Positions 17,449 to 27,290 are shown, counted from the first letter of the stretch. The stretch is DNA of 64,000 bases from Lachnospira sp. (GCA_017621205.1 JAGATQ010000040.1:62001-126000); one strand, 5' to 3'. Translations and numbers: made by a program. Notes: a model not told the origin generated them from the sequence alone.

Positions 17449-18714
17449 ATGAACCGTTTAGAACGAAAAGTTTTTTCAGTGTCAAAGGTAACGCATTTTA
17501 TTCGCAGTATGATAAGGTCGGAATATATCCTGAACCATATTTCCATAGCAGGAGAGCTTTCCAATGTAAATTATCATCAGGCATCCGGACATATCTATTT
17601 TACTTTGAAGGATGATAAGTGTGCCATGAAGTGTATGATGTTTGCATCTGACCGCAGTCAGGGACTGTCCTTTCGGATGGAAGACGGGCAGAGTGTGATT
17701 GTGACCGGAAGGGTTGATGTGTTTGAGCGTGACGGGCTATATCAGCTTTATGCGAACCGGGTCGAGCTTGCAGGAGCAGGGGAGTGGAATGAACGCTTTG
17801 AAAAACTGAAACAGAAATTGAATGAAGAAGGTTTGTTTGATTTTGAACATAAAAAGCCGATTCCACGGTATGCAATACGGATTGGCATTGTGACTGCCGA
17901 GGGAGGAAAGGCATTACACGATATTGCCAGTACAGCGAAACGGCGTAACCCTTATGTGAAGCTATATCTTTATCCTGCCAAGGTGCAGGGAGAGGGAGCA
18001 GCCTTGACGATTGCAGAAGGCATCCGTACATTGGATAGGATGGGGCTGGATGTGATTATTGTCGGGCGTGGTGGTGGTTCTATTGAAGACTTGTGGGCAT
18101 TTAACGAGGAAGTGGTTGCCTATGCTATTTACGAGGCAGATACCCCGATTATTTCAGGAACCGGACATGAGCCGGACACGACCATAGCCGATTATGTAGC
18201 AGATAAGCGGGCGGCGACGCCAACAGGGGCAGCAGAGCTTGCCGTCTTTGAGTGGGACAGCTTTGAGGACATGCTTCTTCAACGTAAAAATCGATTTCAG
18301 CTATTATTAAAGCAAAGAATTGCACTGGTGCGGGAGCGTATTAGGCGGATGTCTGCATCATTAGAACAGCATAGCCCCGAGAATCAGCTTAATGAGCAGC
18401 GACAGATACTTGCCCATCAAGCGGAACAACTGTTATCTCTGATTCGCTGGCAGCTTGAGGGAGTGTCAGAGCAATGCACTAACCGTAAGCAGGCTTTAAC
18501 GCTTTTATTAGAACAAAAGCTTGTGAGCCGCAAGCACCGTCTGGAGGTACAGACAGCCAAGCTTCATGGTTTAAGTCCGACAGCCAAGCTGATGAATGGC
18601 TTTGGTTATCTTTCCAAGGATGGCAGCAGTATTAAGGATGTTACGGGACTGCCTAAAGGAGAGGTAATTACCATTACAGTCCGGCAGGGACAGAGGGACG
18701 CAGAGTTATTATAG
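17449..18714 (+). CDS. xseA: Exodeoxyribonuclease VII large subunit
   Basis: XseA with XseB degrades single-stranded DNA from both ends. The 421-residue protein has an N-terminal OB fold (GELSNVNYHQASGHIYFTLK), the catalytic core (GIVTAEGGKALHDI; IIVGRGGGSIEDLWAFNEE; TGHEPDTTIADYVADKRAAT) and a coiled-coil C-terminal region. AGAAGGA lies 10 nt upstream of ATG 17449; an in-frame start at 17425 would overlap nusB without a good site. folD, often found between nusB and xseA, is absent here. Confidence 0.96.
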   Translation: MNRLERKVFSVSKVTHFIRSMIRSEYILNHISIAGELSNVNYHQASGHIYFTLKDDKCAMKCMMFASDRSQGLSFRMEDGQSVIVTGRVDVFERDGLYQLYANRVELAGAGEWNERFEKLKQKLNEEGLFDFEHKKPIPRYAIRIGIVTAEGGKALHDIASTAKRRNPYVKLYLYPAKVQGEGAALTIAEGIRTLDRMGLDVIIVGRGGGSIEDLWAFNEEVVAYAIYEADTPIISGTGHEPDTTIADYVADKRAATPTGAAELAVFEWDSFEDMLLQRKNRFQLLLKQRIALVRERIRRMSASLEQHSPENQLNEQRQILAHQAEQLLSLIRWQLEGVSEQCTNRKQALTLLLEQKLVSRKHRLEVQTAKLHGLSPTAKLMNGFGYLSKDGSSIKDVTGLPKGEVITITVRQGQRDAELL

Positions 18715-18773
18715 ACCGGATTAGCTGTTGCGCGAAGGGCAGCGTTTGACGAAAAAACAGGAGTGAGTGGACG

Positions 18774-18989
18774 ATGGCAAAAAAAGTGAATATAGAAGAG
18801 AAAATGAAGCGGATTGATGAATTAATTGAAACATTGGAGGAAGAGGATACCACATTGGAGGCATCGATGAAGGCATATAAGGAAGGTGTTGCTTTGCTGA
18901 AGGATTGCGGTGATATGCTTGAGAAGATGGAGCAGGAGATTGTAGTGTTGACAAAGGAGACAGGATATGAAGCAGAAGATAGCGAGTAG
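18774..18989 (+). CDS. xseB: Exodeoxyribonuclease VII small subunit
   Basis: The 71-residue all-helical protein matches XseB: IDELIETLEEEDTTLEASMK and AYKEGVALLKDCGDMLEKME. It binds the XseA C-terminal coiled coil. AGGAGTGAG precedes ATG 18774. Its end overlaps the start of ispA by 23 bp, which indicates translational coupling. Confidence 0.95.
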   Translation: MAKKVNIEEKMKRIDELIETLEEEDTTLEASMKAYKEGVALLKDCGDMLEKMEQEIVVLTKETGYEAEDSE

Positions 18990-19848
18990 GGCAGCACAGA
19001 TTGAAACGGTGATAAAACAGTTTCTTCCCAAGGAAGAGGGCTATGAAAAGGTCATTTATGAGGCAATGAATTATACCATGTTAGCGGGTGGAAAGCGGAT
19101 ACGTCCCATGCTGATGGAGGAGACATATCGTCTGTTTGGCGGACAGGCTAAGGTAATTGAGCCATTTATGGCTGCCATTGAGATGATACATACCTATTCT
19201 CTCATCCATGATGATTTACCAGCACTGGATAATGATGATTATCGCCGGGGACGCAAGACCGCACATATCGTATTTGGAGAAGATATGGCAATTTTAGCCG
19301 GGGATGCACTGTTAAATTATGCCTTTGAGGTGGCAAGCAGAACGCTTATTGAGTATCCTGATGTACCGGGACTTGGCAGGGCGATATATATATTGGCAAG
19401 AAAACCGGGGGTCAGTGGCATGATTGGTGGACAGGTAGTGGATGTCAAGCTTACCGGTAAGCCAGTGAAAGAGGATGAGCTTTTATATATTTACCGTTGT
19501 AAAACGGGAGCGTTAATTGAGGCAGCAATGATGATTGGAGCTTTGTTGGCGGGCGCCTCAGAGGAACAGGTAGAGTTAATGGAACAGGTGGCAAGGGATG
19601 TTGGCCTGGCTTTTCAGATTCAGGATGATGTGCTTGACATTACTAGTGATAGTGTGACTTTAGGCAAACCGGTAGGCAGTGATGAGAAGAATCAGAAATA
19701 TACTTATGCGACCATCCATGGTGTAGAGGCAGCAAGAAAAGAGGTTTCAAGATTAACGCAAGAGGCAGTCGATTTGCTAGGGAAGCTACCATGTGAGAAT
19801 CCGTTCTTACGGGAATTATTAATCTATATGATAAATCGGGAAAGCTAG
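18967..19848 (+). CDS. ispA: Polyprenyl synthetase (farnesyl/geranyl diphosphate synthase type)
   Basis: The enzyme condenses isopentenyl diphosphate with allylic diphosphates to C15 products for undecaprenyl and quinone-type lipids. Both aspartate-rich motifs are present: HDDLPALDNDD and QIQDDVLDITSD, with GGKRIRPML and the GxxxQ helix (GMIGGQVVDV). The two residues between the Asp pairs of the first motif are the bacterial FPPS type. Length is 293 residues. AAAGGAG precedes ATG 18967. It sits directly before dxs, so two isoprenoid steps are in one operon. Confidence 0.94.
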   Translation: MKQKIASRAAQIETVIKQFLPKEEGYEKVIYEAMNYTMLAGGKRIRPMLMEETYRLFGGQAKVIEPFMAAIEMIHTYSLIHDDLPALDNDDYRRGRKTAHIVFGEDMAILAGDALLNYAFEVASRTLIEYPDVPGLGRAIYILARKPGVSGMIGGQVVDVKLTGKPVKEDELLYIYRCKTGALIEAAMMIGALLAGASEEQVELMEQVARDVGLAFQIQDDVLDITSDSVTLGKPVGSDEKNQKYTYATIHGVEAARKEVSRLTQEAVDLLGKLPCENPFLRELLIYMINRES

Positions 19849-19914
19849 TGTCTTGTCTTGCAGATGAACGAATACCCTGCGTGGTTTTATCAAATATCAA
19901 CAAGACAAGACACT
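19847..19914 (+). other. 14-bp perfect inverted repeat between ispA and dxs
   Basis: AGTGTCTTGTCTTG (19847-19860) and CAAGACAAGACACT (19901-19914) are exact complements flanking a 40-nt loop. No T run follows. It starts at the last base of the ispA stop region and ends 17 bp before dxs, so it may shape mRNA processing or dxs translation. Confidence 0.6.
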
Positions 19915-19931
19915 GGAGATTGAGGTGAAAT

Positions 19932-21812
19932 ATGGCACTATTAGAACACATTCAGAAGGAGAATGACATTAAAAAGATTGCTCCGGAGGATTATATTGGA
20001 CTGGCGGCAGAGATTCGGGAATTTATAATGAATCATGTCTCAAAAACCGGAGGACATCTGGCATCCAATTTAGGAGCAGTAGAACTGACGATGGCACTGC
20101 ATCTTTGTCTGCGATTCCCTAAGGATAAGCTGATATGGGATGTAGGACACCAGTCCTATACCCATAAGATATTGACAGGGCGTAAGGATGGATTTTCACA
20201 TCTCCGCCAATTTAAGGGAATGAGTGGTTTCCCCAAACCCTATGAAAGTCATTGTGATTCCTTTATAGCAGGTCACAGTTCGACATCGCTTTCTATAGCG
20301 TATGGTTTTGCACAGGCAAGGGAACTGAAGGGCAGCGATGAAACAATAGTAGCAGTGATTGGAGACGGTGCGTTGTCTGGTGGAATGGCATATGAGGCAC
20401 TGAATAATATTGGTCAGTTGAAAAGTAATCTTATTATTATACTGAACGATAATAAGATGTCCATTTCTGAAAATGTAGGCGGTATGTCCAAGTATCTTAG
20501 TAAAATCCGTGTAGGTGACCGCTATAATGAGTTTAAAGGTGATGTGGAGCAAGCCCTTTTGAGTATCCCGAAAATTGGTCAATCTGTTGCCAAAACGGTG
20601 AAACGTTCCAAGGATTCGATTAAGCAATTGCTGGTTCCGGGAATGCTGTTTGAGGACATGGGGATTACCTATGTCGGACCGGTGGATGGACATGATATCG
20701 ACTTGTTAATAGATACACTGGAAAGTGCCAGAACAAGGAATCGTCCGATTCTGATTCATGTAGTGAGTAAAAAAGGTAAGGGATACCGTATTGCGGAGAA
20801 ATTCCCAGAACATTTTCACGGTGTAGAGCCATTTGATGTACAAACCGGAAAACCAGTGAAGAAAAAAGAGGTGGCAACCTATACTGATGTATTTTCCAAA
20901 AAACTCGTGACACTTGGAGAGCAGCATGAGGATTTGGTTGCAGTCACTGCAGCAATGCCGGATGGCACAGGTCTTTCTGCCTTTGCCAAGGCATATCCGA
21001 AGCGTTTTTTTGATGTAGGAATTGCGGAGGAGCATGCAGTAACCTTTGCAGCAGGTATGGCGGCTGCCGGACTTCATCCAGTGGTGGCAATCTATTCTTC
21101 ATTTTTACAGCGTGCATACGATCAGATTTTACATGATATCTGTATCCAGAAGCTTCCCGTCATACTGGCGATAGACCGTTCCGGTCTTGTGGGGGCAGAC
21201 GGAGAGACGCATCAGGGTATTTTTGATACTACTTTTTTGTGTGGTATTCCGAATCTGGCAGTTATGGCACCGAAAAACCGGTATGAAATTTCCCAGATGC
21301 TTGAATTTGCCGTGCAGTATCATCAGCCGGTTGCGATAAAATATCCGAGAGGCTCAGCCTTTTATGAATTAAAGGAGCTGCAGGCACCAATCGAGTATGG
21401 AAAAGGTGAAGTTCTCTATGAGGGTAAGAAGGTGGCTCTGATTCCTGTTGGAAAAATGATGGAAGAAGGGTTAAAGGTATATCGCCGGCTGAAAACAGAA
21501 GGATACAATATTACTTTGGTAAACCCGCGCTTTATAAAGCCCATGGATGAGGAACTGATTCGGGAGCTTGCGAAGAATCACGATGCAATCGTTACCGTAG
21601 AGGATAATGTCTATCAGGGCGGCTTTGGGCAGATGGTGGCATCCTTTTTACGTTGTAACAACTTAAAATGTAAGATTTCCTGTCTTGCTATTGATGACCA
21701 GTTTGTGGAGCATGGAAGTGTCGCTGAACTAATGGAGATGCTTGGCATAGATGCCAATACAATCTATACGACAGTGATGGGTTATATAAAAAAGAAAAAT
21801 AAGGATAAATAA
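19932..21812 (+). CDS. dxs: 1-deoxy-D-xylulose-5-phosphate synthase
   Basis: Dxs condenses pyruvate and glyceraldehyde-3-phosphate in the first step of the MEP isoprenoid pathway and uses thiamine diphosphate. The 626-residue protein has DVGHQSYTHKILTGR, the thiamine-binding GDGALSGGMAYEALNNIG with NDNKMSIS, the transketolase pyrimidine domain (DVGIAEEHAVTFAAGMA) and the C-terminal transketolase domain. GAGGTGAAAT precedes ATG 19932. ispF, later in the pathway, is also in this window. Confidence 0.97.
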   Translation: MALLEHIQKENDIKKIAPEDYIGLAAEIREFIMNHVSKTGGHLASNLGAVELTMALHLCLRFPKDKLIWDVGHQSYTHKILTGRKDGFSHLRQFKGMSGFPKPYESHCDSFIAGHSSTSLSIAYGFAQARELKGSDETIVAVIGDGALSGGMAYEALNNIGQLKSNLIIILNDNKMSISENVGGMSKYLSKIRVGDRYNEFKGDVEQALLSIPKIGQSVAKTVKRSKDSIKQLLVPGMLFEDMGITYVGPVDGHDIDLLIDTLESARTRNRPILIHVVSKKGKGYRIAEKFPEHFHGVEPFDVQTGKPVKKKEVATYTDVFSKKLVTLGEQHEDLVAVTAAMPDGTGLSAFAKAYPKRFFDVGIAEEHAVTFAAGMAAAGLHPVVAIYSSFLQRAYDQILHDICIQKLPVILAIDRSGLVGADGETHQGIFDTTFLCGIPNLAVMAPKNRYEISQMLEFAVQYHQPVAIKYPRGSAFYELKELQAPIEYGKGEVLYEGKKVALIPVGKMMEEGLKVYRRLKTEGYNITLVNPRFIKPMDEELIRELAKNHDAIVTVEDNVYQGGFGQMVASFLRCNNLKCKISCLAIDDQFVEHGSVAELMEMLGIDANTIYTTVMGYIKKKNKDK

Positions 21813-21813
21813 T

Positions 21814-22629
21814 ATGGCAAAGGAACGATTAGATGTGTTATTGGTAAACCGGGGGCTGATATCCTCAAGGGAGAAGGCAAAGGCGGTCATTATGTCCGGA
21901 ATTGTCTTTGTCGACGGAGAGCGGGAGGATAAGGCAGGTTCTACCTTTGATAGCAAGGTTAGCATTGAAATTAAAGGAAATACCCTTCCCTACGTTAGCA
22001 GGGGGGGCTTAAAGCTTGAGAAGGCAATGGAGCAGTTCGGGCTTGTGCTAACAAATAGGATTTGTATGGATATCGGAAGCTCTACAGGCGGCTTTACCGA
22101 TTGTATGCTGCAAAATGGGGCGGCCAGAGTGTATTCTGTGGACGTGGGGCATGGACAACTCGACTGGAAGCTTAGAAATGATGAGAGAGTTGTTGTGATG
22201 GAGAAAACGAATATTCGTTATGTCACACCAGAAGATATTGGGGAAGCATTGGATTTTGCTTCCATTGATGTATCCTTTATTTCTCTAACTAAGGTGCTTT
22301 TGCCGGCACAGGATCTTCTAAAGGAAGAGGGGGAGATTGTGGCATTGATTAAACCCCAGTTTGAGGCTGGCAGGGAGAAGGTTGGCAAAAAGGGTGTCGT
22401 AAGGGATAGCAAGGTGCATGAAGAGGTAATTCAGATGGTGACGGACTATGCAGTTTCGAATGGGTTTGAACCGCTTCATCTGGATTATTCCCCAATAAAG
22501 GGACCAGAGGGTAATATTGAATATTTGTTACATATAAAAAAGAGTGTGAAAGAGGTGGCAACAGAAGGGTATCCTTTTTGTATTGCCGAGGTAGTGGCAG
22601 CGTCCCACAATGCATTGTCTCATAAATAG
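21814..22629 (+). CDS. tlyA: TlyA family rRNA methyltransferase
   Basis: The 271-residue protein joins an N-terminal S4 RNA-binding domain (RLDVLLVNRGLISSREKAKA) to an FtsJ/RrmJ-type methyltransferase domain with the AdoMet motif MDIGSSTGGFTDCMLQNGA and VDVSFISLTKVL. Characterised TlyA enzymes 2'-O-methylate rRNA; some are also called haemolysins. It starts one base after dxs, and the dxs-tlyA-nadK-argR-recN order is the usual Firmicutes one (yqxC in B. subtilis). Confidence 0.94.
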   Translation: MAKERLDVLLVNRGLISSREKAKAVIMSGIVFVDGEREDKAGSTFDSKVSIEIKGNTLPYVSRGGLKLEKAMEQFGLVLTNRICMDIGSSTGGFTDCMLQNGAARVYSVDVGHGQLDWKLRNDERVVVMEKTNIRYVTPEDIGEALDFASIDVSFISLTKVLLPAQDLLKEEGEIVALIKPQFEAGREKVGKKGVVRDSKVHEEVIQMVTDYAVSNGFEPLHLDYSPIKGPEGNIEYLLHIKKSVKEVATEGYPFCIAEVVAASHNALSHK

Positions 22630-22639
22630 GAGTGAGGGC

Positions 22640-23476
22640 ATGAAGCAGTTTCTTGTAATAAAAAATAGTGATAAGGATAAGGACTATACACTTACAAAGC
22701 AGATACAACAAACGGTTACTGATGCTGGTGGTACGGTTGTCGTGTTAGAGCGTTCTTTGGAGGAGATGGCAGAGCCGATTGCGCTTAGTGAGGAAGTGGA
22801 TTGTGTTATTGTTCTGGGTGGAGATGGTTCGATTTTGAGAACCCAGCGTGCGTTATATCCTAAAATTGTCCCTCTGGTAGGAGTTAATCTTGGCAATCTT
22901 GGCTTCCTGACTCAGACAGAGCCGAAGAATCTGAATCGCTTCCTTCATTGTCTCCTTGAAGATGAGGTGGTGTGTGAGCATCGGATGATGTTAAAGGGGA
23001 CGATGTATCATGAGGGTGTGCAGGTGTATGAGGATATTGCCTTGAATGATATCGTAGTTGGGAGAAGCGGATTATCCCGTATTATCCGTATGCGGGCGGA
23101 GGTTAATGGGGAGCTCTTGAACGTATATGACGCGGATGGAATCGTGGTGGCAACACCAACCGGTTCTACCGCCTACAATCTTTCAGCAGGGGGACCAGTG
23201 GTTTGTCCGAAAACGAATCTGATGGTTGTAACACCGATTTCCCCGCATTCTTTATCGGCGAGAAGTGTTATTCTTTCGGAAAATGATGTGATACGAATTA
23301 CCATTGAAAAGGTGCGGGTAGCGAAGGAGGCAGCAGCGGCTACCTTTGACGGACAAACTGGAATTAAGATGGTTCCGGGGGATTATCTGGAGATAAGGCG
23401 GCTTCCCGTATGTGCAAGTTTGATTAAGGTGCAGAATATGAGCTTTTATGAGGTGCTTCGCAATAAAATGAAATAG
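22640..23476 (+). CDS. nadK: NAD kinase
   Basis: NadK phosphorylates NAD to NADP. The 278-residue protein has the diagnostic VIVLGGDGSILRTQR, the NE-type NLGFLTQTEP segment and the second conserved motif DGIVVATPTGSTAYNLSAGG. ATG 22640 follows AGGAGTGAGG; an upstream in-frame start at 22610 would overlap tlyA. It lies in the tlyA-argR-recN operon. Confidence 0.97.
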   Translation: MKQFLVIKNSDKDKDYTLTKQIQQTVTDAGGTVVVLERSLEEMAEPIALSEEVDCVIVLGGDGSILRTQRALYPKIVPLVGVNLGNLGFLTQTEPKNLNRFLHCLLEDEVVCEHRMMLKGTMYHEGVQVYEDIALNDIVVGRSGLSRIIRMRAEVNGELLNVYDADGIVVATPTGSTAYNLSAGGPVVCPKTNLMVVTPISPHSLSARSVILSENDVIRITIEKVRVAKEAAAATFDGQTGIKMVPGDYLEIRRLPVCASLIKVQNMSFYEVLRNKMK

Positions 23477-23487
23477 GGGAGAATTTG

Positions 23488-23961
23488 ATGAAGGCAGCAA
23501 GACAGGCAAAGATTATTGAATTAATTGAAAATTATGAGATAGAGACACAGGACGAGTTGGCAGAACGGCTTTTAAAGGCAGGATTTGCCTCCACGCAGGC
23601 GACCATTTCAAGAGATATACGGGAAATGAAATTAACGAAGATGGCATTTCCCGGTGGTAAGACAAGGTATGCACAGGTCAAGAATCAGGAGCAGTCCAAT
23701 ATGCTTCGTTACAGGCGGGTGCTTCGGGATGGGATTTTGTCGATGGAGACGGCCGGGAACATTATAGTCATTAAGACGGTGGCGGGACTCGCTATGGCGG
23801 TTGGTGCTGCCCTTGATAATTTAAATATCTATGGTGTGGTTGGTTCGATTGCAGGAGATGATACGATATTTTGTGTAATTCGTGAGCAGGAGCTTGCAGG
23901 AGAAGTCATAGATTCTATTAGCAAGTTTGCACAGGGTAAGGATGAGAAGGAGGGAGTATAA
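23488..23961 (+). CDS. argR: Arginine repressor
   Basis: ArgR represses arginine biosynthesis and is a hexamer with arginine bound. The 157-residue protein has a winged-helix N-terminus (YEIETQDELAERL; TQATISRDIREMKLTK) and an arginine-binding C-terminal domain (GSIAGDDTIFCVI). GGGGAG is 8 nt upstream of ATG 23488. Placement before recN is the classical Firmicutes order (ahrC-recN). Confidence 0.97.
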   Translation: MKAARQAKIIELIENYEIETQDELAERLLKAGFASTQATISRDIREMKLTKMAFPGGKTRYAQVKNQEQSNMLRYRRVLRDGILSMETAGNIIVIKTVAGLAMAVGAALDNLNIYGVVGSIAGDDTIFCVIREQELAGEVIDSISKFAQGKDEKEGV

Positions 23962-23965
23962 GCAT

Positions 23966-25657
23966 ATGCTGCTTAATTTACATGTGAAGAATCTGGCATT
24001 GATTGATGAGGTCGAGGTAGACTTTTTTGATCATCTAAATATACTGACAGGAGAGACCGGAGCGGGTAAATCCATATTAATTGGTTCTATTGAGGCGGCA
24101 CTCGGTGGTAAGCTTTCTAAGGATATGATACGACAGGGAGCGGAGTATGCCTTGATTGAGCTTTTGTTTCAGGTGGAATCGGAGGATATGAAGCAGGCAC
24201 TTATGGAGCGGGATATTACGCTGGAGGATGGACAGGTAATGATTACGAGAAAACTGATGCCGAACCGTAATGTATGCCGGATTAATGGAGAGACGGTGAC
24301 GCTGTCCGCCTTGAAGGAGGTGTCTGCCCTTCTGCTGGATTTACATGGACAACAGGAGAATTTAACGCTGAAAAACCCAGCCAATCAGCTTTCCCTGCTT
24401 GACCAATATGCCGGGGAAGAAGCGAAACAGCTTCGGGAGCAGTGTGCATTAGAATACGAGAAATTTCAAAAAAAGAAAAAAGAGTATGAGCAATATTTGC
24501 AAAAGGGTGACGACCTTTTACGAGAAATCCGCTTTATGGAGTATGAGGTGCAAGAGATTCGTCAGGCGCGGTTAAAGCCAGGTGAGGATGAGGAGCTGGA
24601 ACAGCAATATAAAAAAATGGTGAATGCCAAGAGGATGATGGAAGTGCTTTCCAATGTAAGCCGCTATACTGCCCATGGCTCGGAAGCAACGGTTTCTTCT
24701 CTGCTTGGACAAAGTATCCGCGAGATGGTCGGAATCGAGGATATTGATAAGACGACGGCTGGGCTTTATGAGCAATTAGGGCAGATAGATTCCCTGCTTG
24801 GTGATTTTAATCGGGAGTTATCCGATTATATGAATGAGTTATCCTTTGATGAGGCAGAATATCAAGAGGTTACATCACGTTTAGATACAATAAACCATTT
24901 AAAAAATAAATATGGTAATTCTGTGGAGCGTATTTTAGCCTATGCAGATGAAAAGGAAGCAGAGCTTTCGAAATATCAGAATATTGAAGAGTATCAGGAG
25001 AGCTTAAAGAAGGAGTATGAAACCTTGAAAAAACAGCTTCTTGTGACCTGTGAGTCGCTCTCTAAGATTCGTATCAATTATGCTGGGAAAATGGCAGAAC
25101 GGATTAAAGAGGTACTGGTTGATTTAAACTTTTTGCAGGTGCAGTTTGAAATTACCTTAGTTAAGGAAGACCAGCCAACAAAGACAGGCTATGACAAGGT
25201 GGAATTTTTGATTTCTACGAATCCGGGGCTGCCGCTTCGTCCGATAGGTCAGGTTGCATCCGGTGGTGAGCTTTCCCGTATTATGCTGGCAGTAAAATCT
25301 GTTCTTGCAGATGTCGATATGGTGGAAACCTTGATTTTTGATGAGATTGATACCGGTGTCAGTGGAAGAACTGCACAAATGGTAGCAGAAAAGCTCTGTG
25401 TAATCAGCAGAAAACATCAGGTGATTTGCATTACCCATCTGCCACAGATTGCAGCGATGGCAGATACCCATTTTCAAATTATAAAACAGATGGAAGAGGA
25501 TTCCACGAAAACGGAGATGAAAATGCTTTACGAGGATGCAGCCGTGAATGAGCTTGCACGTTTGCTTGGAGGTGCCAAGATAACAGATACTGTACTTCAA
25601 AGTGCGAGGGAGATGAAGCAGATGGCAACAGAGAAAAAAAGAATGATGGATTCCTGA
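23966..25657 (+). CDS. recN: DNA repair protein RecN
   Basis: RecN is an SMC-like ATPase acting early in double-strand break repair. The 563-residue protein has an N-terminal Walker A (LTGETGAGKS), a long coiled-coil middle region, an ABC signature (VASGGELSRIMLAVK) and Walker B (LIFDEIDTGVSG). ATG 23966 follows GAAGGAGGGAG that lies at the end of argR. A terminator separates it from spoIVB. Confidence 0.97.
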   Translation: MLLNLHVKNLALIDEVEVDFFDHLNILTGETGAGKSILIGSIEAALGGKLSKDMIRQGAEYALIELLFQVESEDMKQALMERDITLEDGQVMITRKLMPNRNVCRINGETVTLSALKEVSALLLDLHGQQENLTLKNPANQLSLLDQYAGEEAKQLREQCALEYEKFQKKKKEYEQYLQKGDDLLREIRFMEYEVQEIRQARLKPGEDEELEQQYKKMVNAKRMMEVLSNVSRYTAHGSEATVSSLLGQSIREMVGIEDIDKTTAGLYEQLGQIDSLLGDFNRELSDYMNELSFDEAEYQEVTSRLDTINHLKNKYGNSVERILAYADEKEAELSKYQNIEEYQESLKKEYETLKKQLLVTCESLSKIRINYAGKMAERIKEVLVDLNFLQVQFEITLVKEDQPTKTGYDKVEFLISTNPGLPLRPIGQVASGGELSRIMLAVKSVLADVDMVETLIFDEIDTGVSGRTAQMVAEKLCVISRKHQVICITHLPQIAAMADTHFQIIKQMEEDSTKTEMKMLYEDAAVNELARLLGGAKITDTVLQSAREMKQMATEKKRMMDS

Positions 25658-25708
25658 TTGAACATTCTGTTAATAACCAAATGTTACTAGGTTGAGGGAA
25701 ATAAGAAT

Positions 25709-25747
25709 GAGACATACTAGTGTATAGGCTGGTAATGTCTCTTTTTT
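25709..25747 (+). terminator. Rho-independent terminator after recN
   Basis: GAGACAT (25709-25715) pairs with ATGTCTC (25735-25741), with weaker inner pairing, followed by TTTTTTATT. Confidence 0.7.
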
Positions 25748-25791
25748 ATTCCTCGTGATTGGGGGAATTGTTGACTTAGGAGGGCAAGAGT

Positions 25792-27084
25792 ATGGAAAAG
25801 GAATGGAATGATGATAATAATTTTAAAATAGGAGAAAAGGGTGGTCGATGGCGTGTTTATCGCTATGTTCTGGCAGCCGTATCCTGTCTGGGGATGGCGC
25901 TGGTACTTTGTCTGCAATTTTATCTTTACAGAAGCAGTGTTCCGGAGGAGATATATCTGATTCGGGGACAAAGCTCCAGATTCCAGTTTAAACTTCCTGC
26001 TAGTGCTAATATATATGAAGAGGTTACAGAGGTATCTACTGTAAATATGGCGAAGCCCTTTACGTTAAACAGCTCTTCTAATTCCTCCTATACAATGGAT
26101 GTTAAGCTCTTTGGACTAGTTCCGCTCAAAAAAGTTTCTGTTACTACTGTTGAGGCAACGGAGGTTATTCCCGGTGGACAGCCGATTGGTATTTATATGG
26201 AGACGGATGGTGTACTTGTGCTTGGCACAACAGCTGTTACGGATGAGAATGGCAATCATGCCAATCCGGCAAAAAACATGGTGTCAAAGGGAGATTATAT
26301 TATTGCTGTCAATGGCAAAGCAGTTCACTATAAATCTGAGCTTTCCAATTTTTTGAAAAAGAATGGGGACAAGGAAGTGGTGCTAACGATTCGCAGAGAG
26401 GGAAGAAAGCTTAAGGTACGGATTACTCCTGTAAAAATGAAAGGAAACGAAGAATATAAATGTGGATTGTGGGTGCGGGATGATACACAGGGAATTGGTA
26501 CGTTGTCTTTTGAAACGAAGGAGGGAAGGTTCGGGGCTTTGGGCCATGGTGTCAGCGATGTTGACACGGGAGAGCTTTTAGAAAATAGTGACGGGAGAAT
26601 ATACGAAGCTGCTATTTCCTATATTATTCCCGGCAGTAGTGGAAAACCCGGTGAGCTGGTGGGCAGCATTGATTATTCAGATGCTAATTGGCTTGGAACC
26701 ATCGAGTCAAACACATCGGATGGAATCTATGGGAAAGCAAATGAGCGTCTAAAAAGCGAGATGGGAAATAAGGCGATTCCTGTAGGTTTAAAGCAGGATG
26801 TTAGTGAGGGGAAAGCGTATATTCAGTCATATATTAGCGGAAAAGCAAAATTATATGCGATTACTATCGAAAAAACCAATTTATCTTATGAGCATTCCGC
26901 CAATATGGTAGTTCGTGTAACTGACCCGGAATTGTTGTCGTTGACGGGGGGAATTGTGCAGGGAATGAGTGGTTCTCCGATTATTCAAAATGGAAAAATG
27001 GTTGGGGCAGTTACCCATGTATTTGTAAATGATCCCACAAAGGGATACGGAATTTTTATGGACGAAATGCTAGACTATCAATAG
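25792..27084 (+). CDS. spoIVB: SpoIVB peptidase
   Basis: SpoIVB is made in the forespore, crosses its membrane and cleaves SpoIVFA so that pro-sigma-K is activated in the mother cell. The 430-residue protein has one N-terminal membrane anchor (YVLAAVSCLGMALVLCLQFY), a PDZ domain (about residues 120-215) and the S55 peptidase domain. ALGHGVSDVDTG holds the catalytic His and GMSGSPIIQ the catalytic Ser near residue 392. It lies between recN and spo0A as in Bacillus and many clostridia. Confidence 0.97.
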   Translation: MEKEWNDDNNFKIGEKGGRWRVYRYVLAAVSCLGMALVLCLQFYLYRSSVPEEIYLIRGQSSRFQFKLPASANIYEEVTEVSTVNMAKPFTLNSSSNSSYTMDVKLFGLVPLKKVSVTTVEATEVIPGGQPIGIYMETDGVLVLGTTAVTDENGNHANPAKNMVSKGDYIIAVNGKAVHYKSELSNFLKKNGDKEVVLTIRREGRKLKVRITPVKMKGNEEYKCGLWVRDDTQGIGTLSFETKEGRFGALGHGVSDVDTGELLENSDGRIYEAAISYIIPGSSGKPGELVGSIDYSDANWLGTIESNTSDGIYGKANERLKSEMGNKAIPVGLKQDVSEGKAYIQSYISGKAKLYAITIEKTNLSYEHSANMVVRVTDPELLSLTGGIVQGMSGSPIIQNGKMVGAVTHVFVNDPTKGYGIFMDEMLDYQ

Positions 27085-27212
27085 TAATAAAGCCTTTACT
27101 GGTGGGTCTTGCCTGTTTTGCGATAACACTATATATTGTAATGGGATGTAAAAACAAACACAAAATATGGCAAATTTTTGCATTCCTTGTCATTAATTGC
27201 GATGGGAATAAA

Positions 27213-27241
27213 TTGTAAATTGTAAGATAAGCAGTTATAAT
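27213..27241 (+). promoter_or_regulatory. Predicted sigma-A-type promoter for spo0A
   Basis: TTGTAA (27213-27218), a 17-bp spacer and consensus TATAAT (27236-27241), 49 bp before the start codon. No clear TTCGACA-type 0A box was found in this gap. Confidence 0.6.
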
Positions 27242-27290
27242 GTAGCTATGTCGGAGAGATACAATTATTTTATCAATCAGGGAGGTAATT

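Noticed and set aside
25712-25718. CATACTA resembling a sigma-G/F -10 box before spoIVB
   Set aside because: It lies inside the recN terminator and no TGAATA-like -35 is at the right distance.
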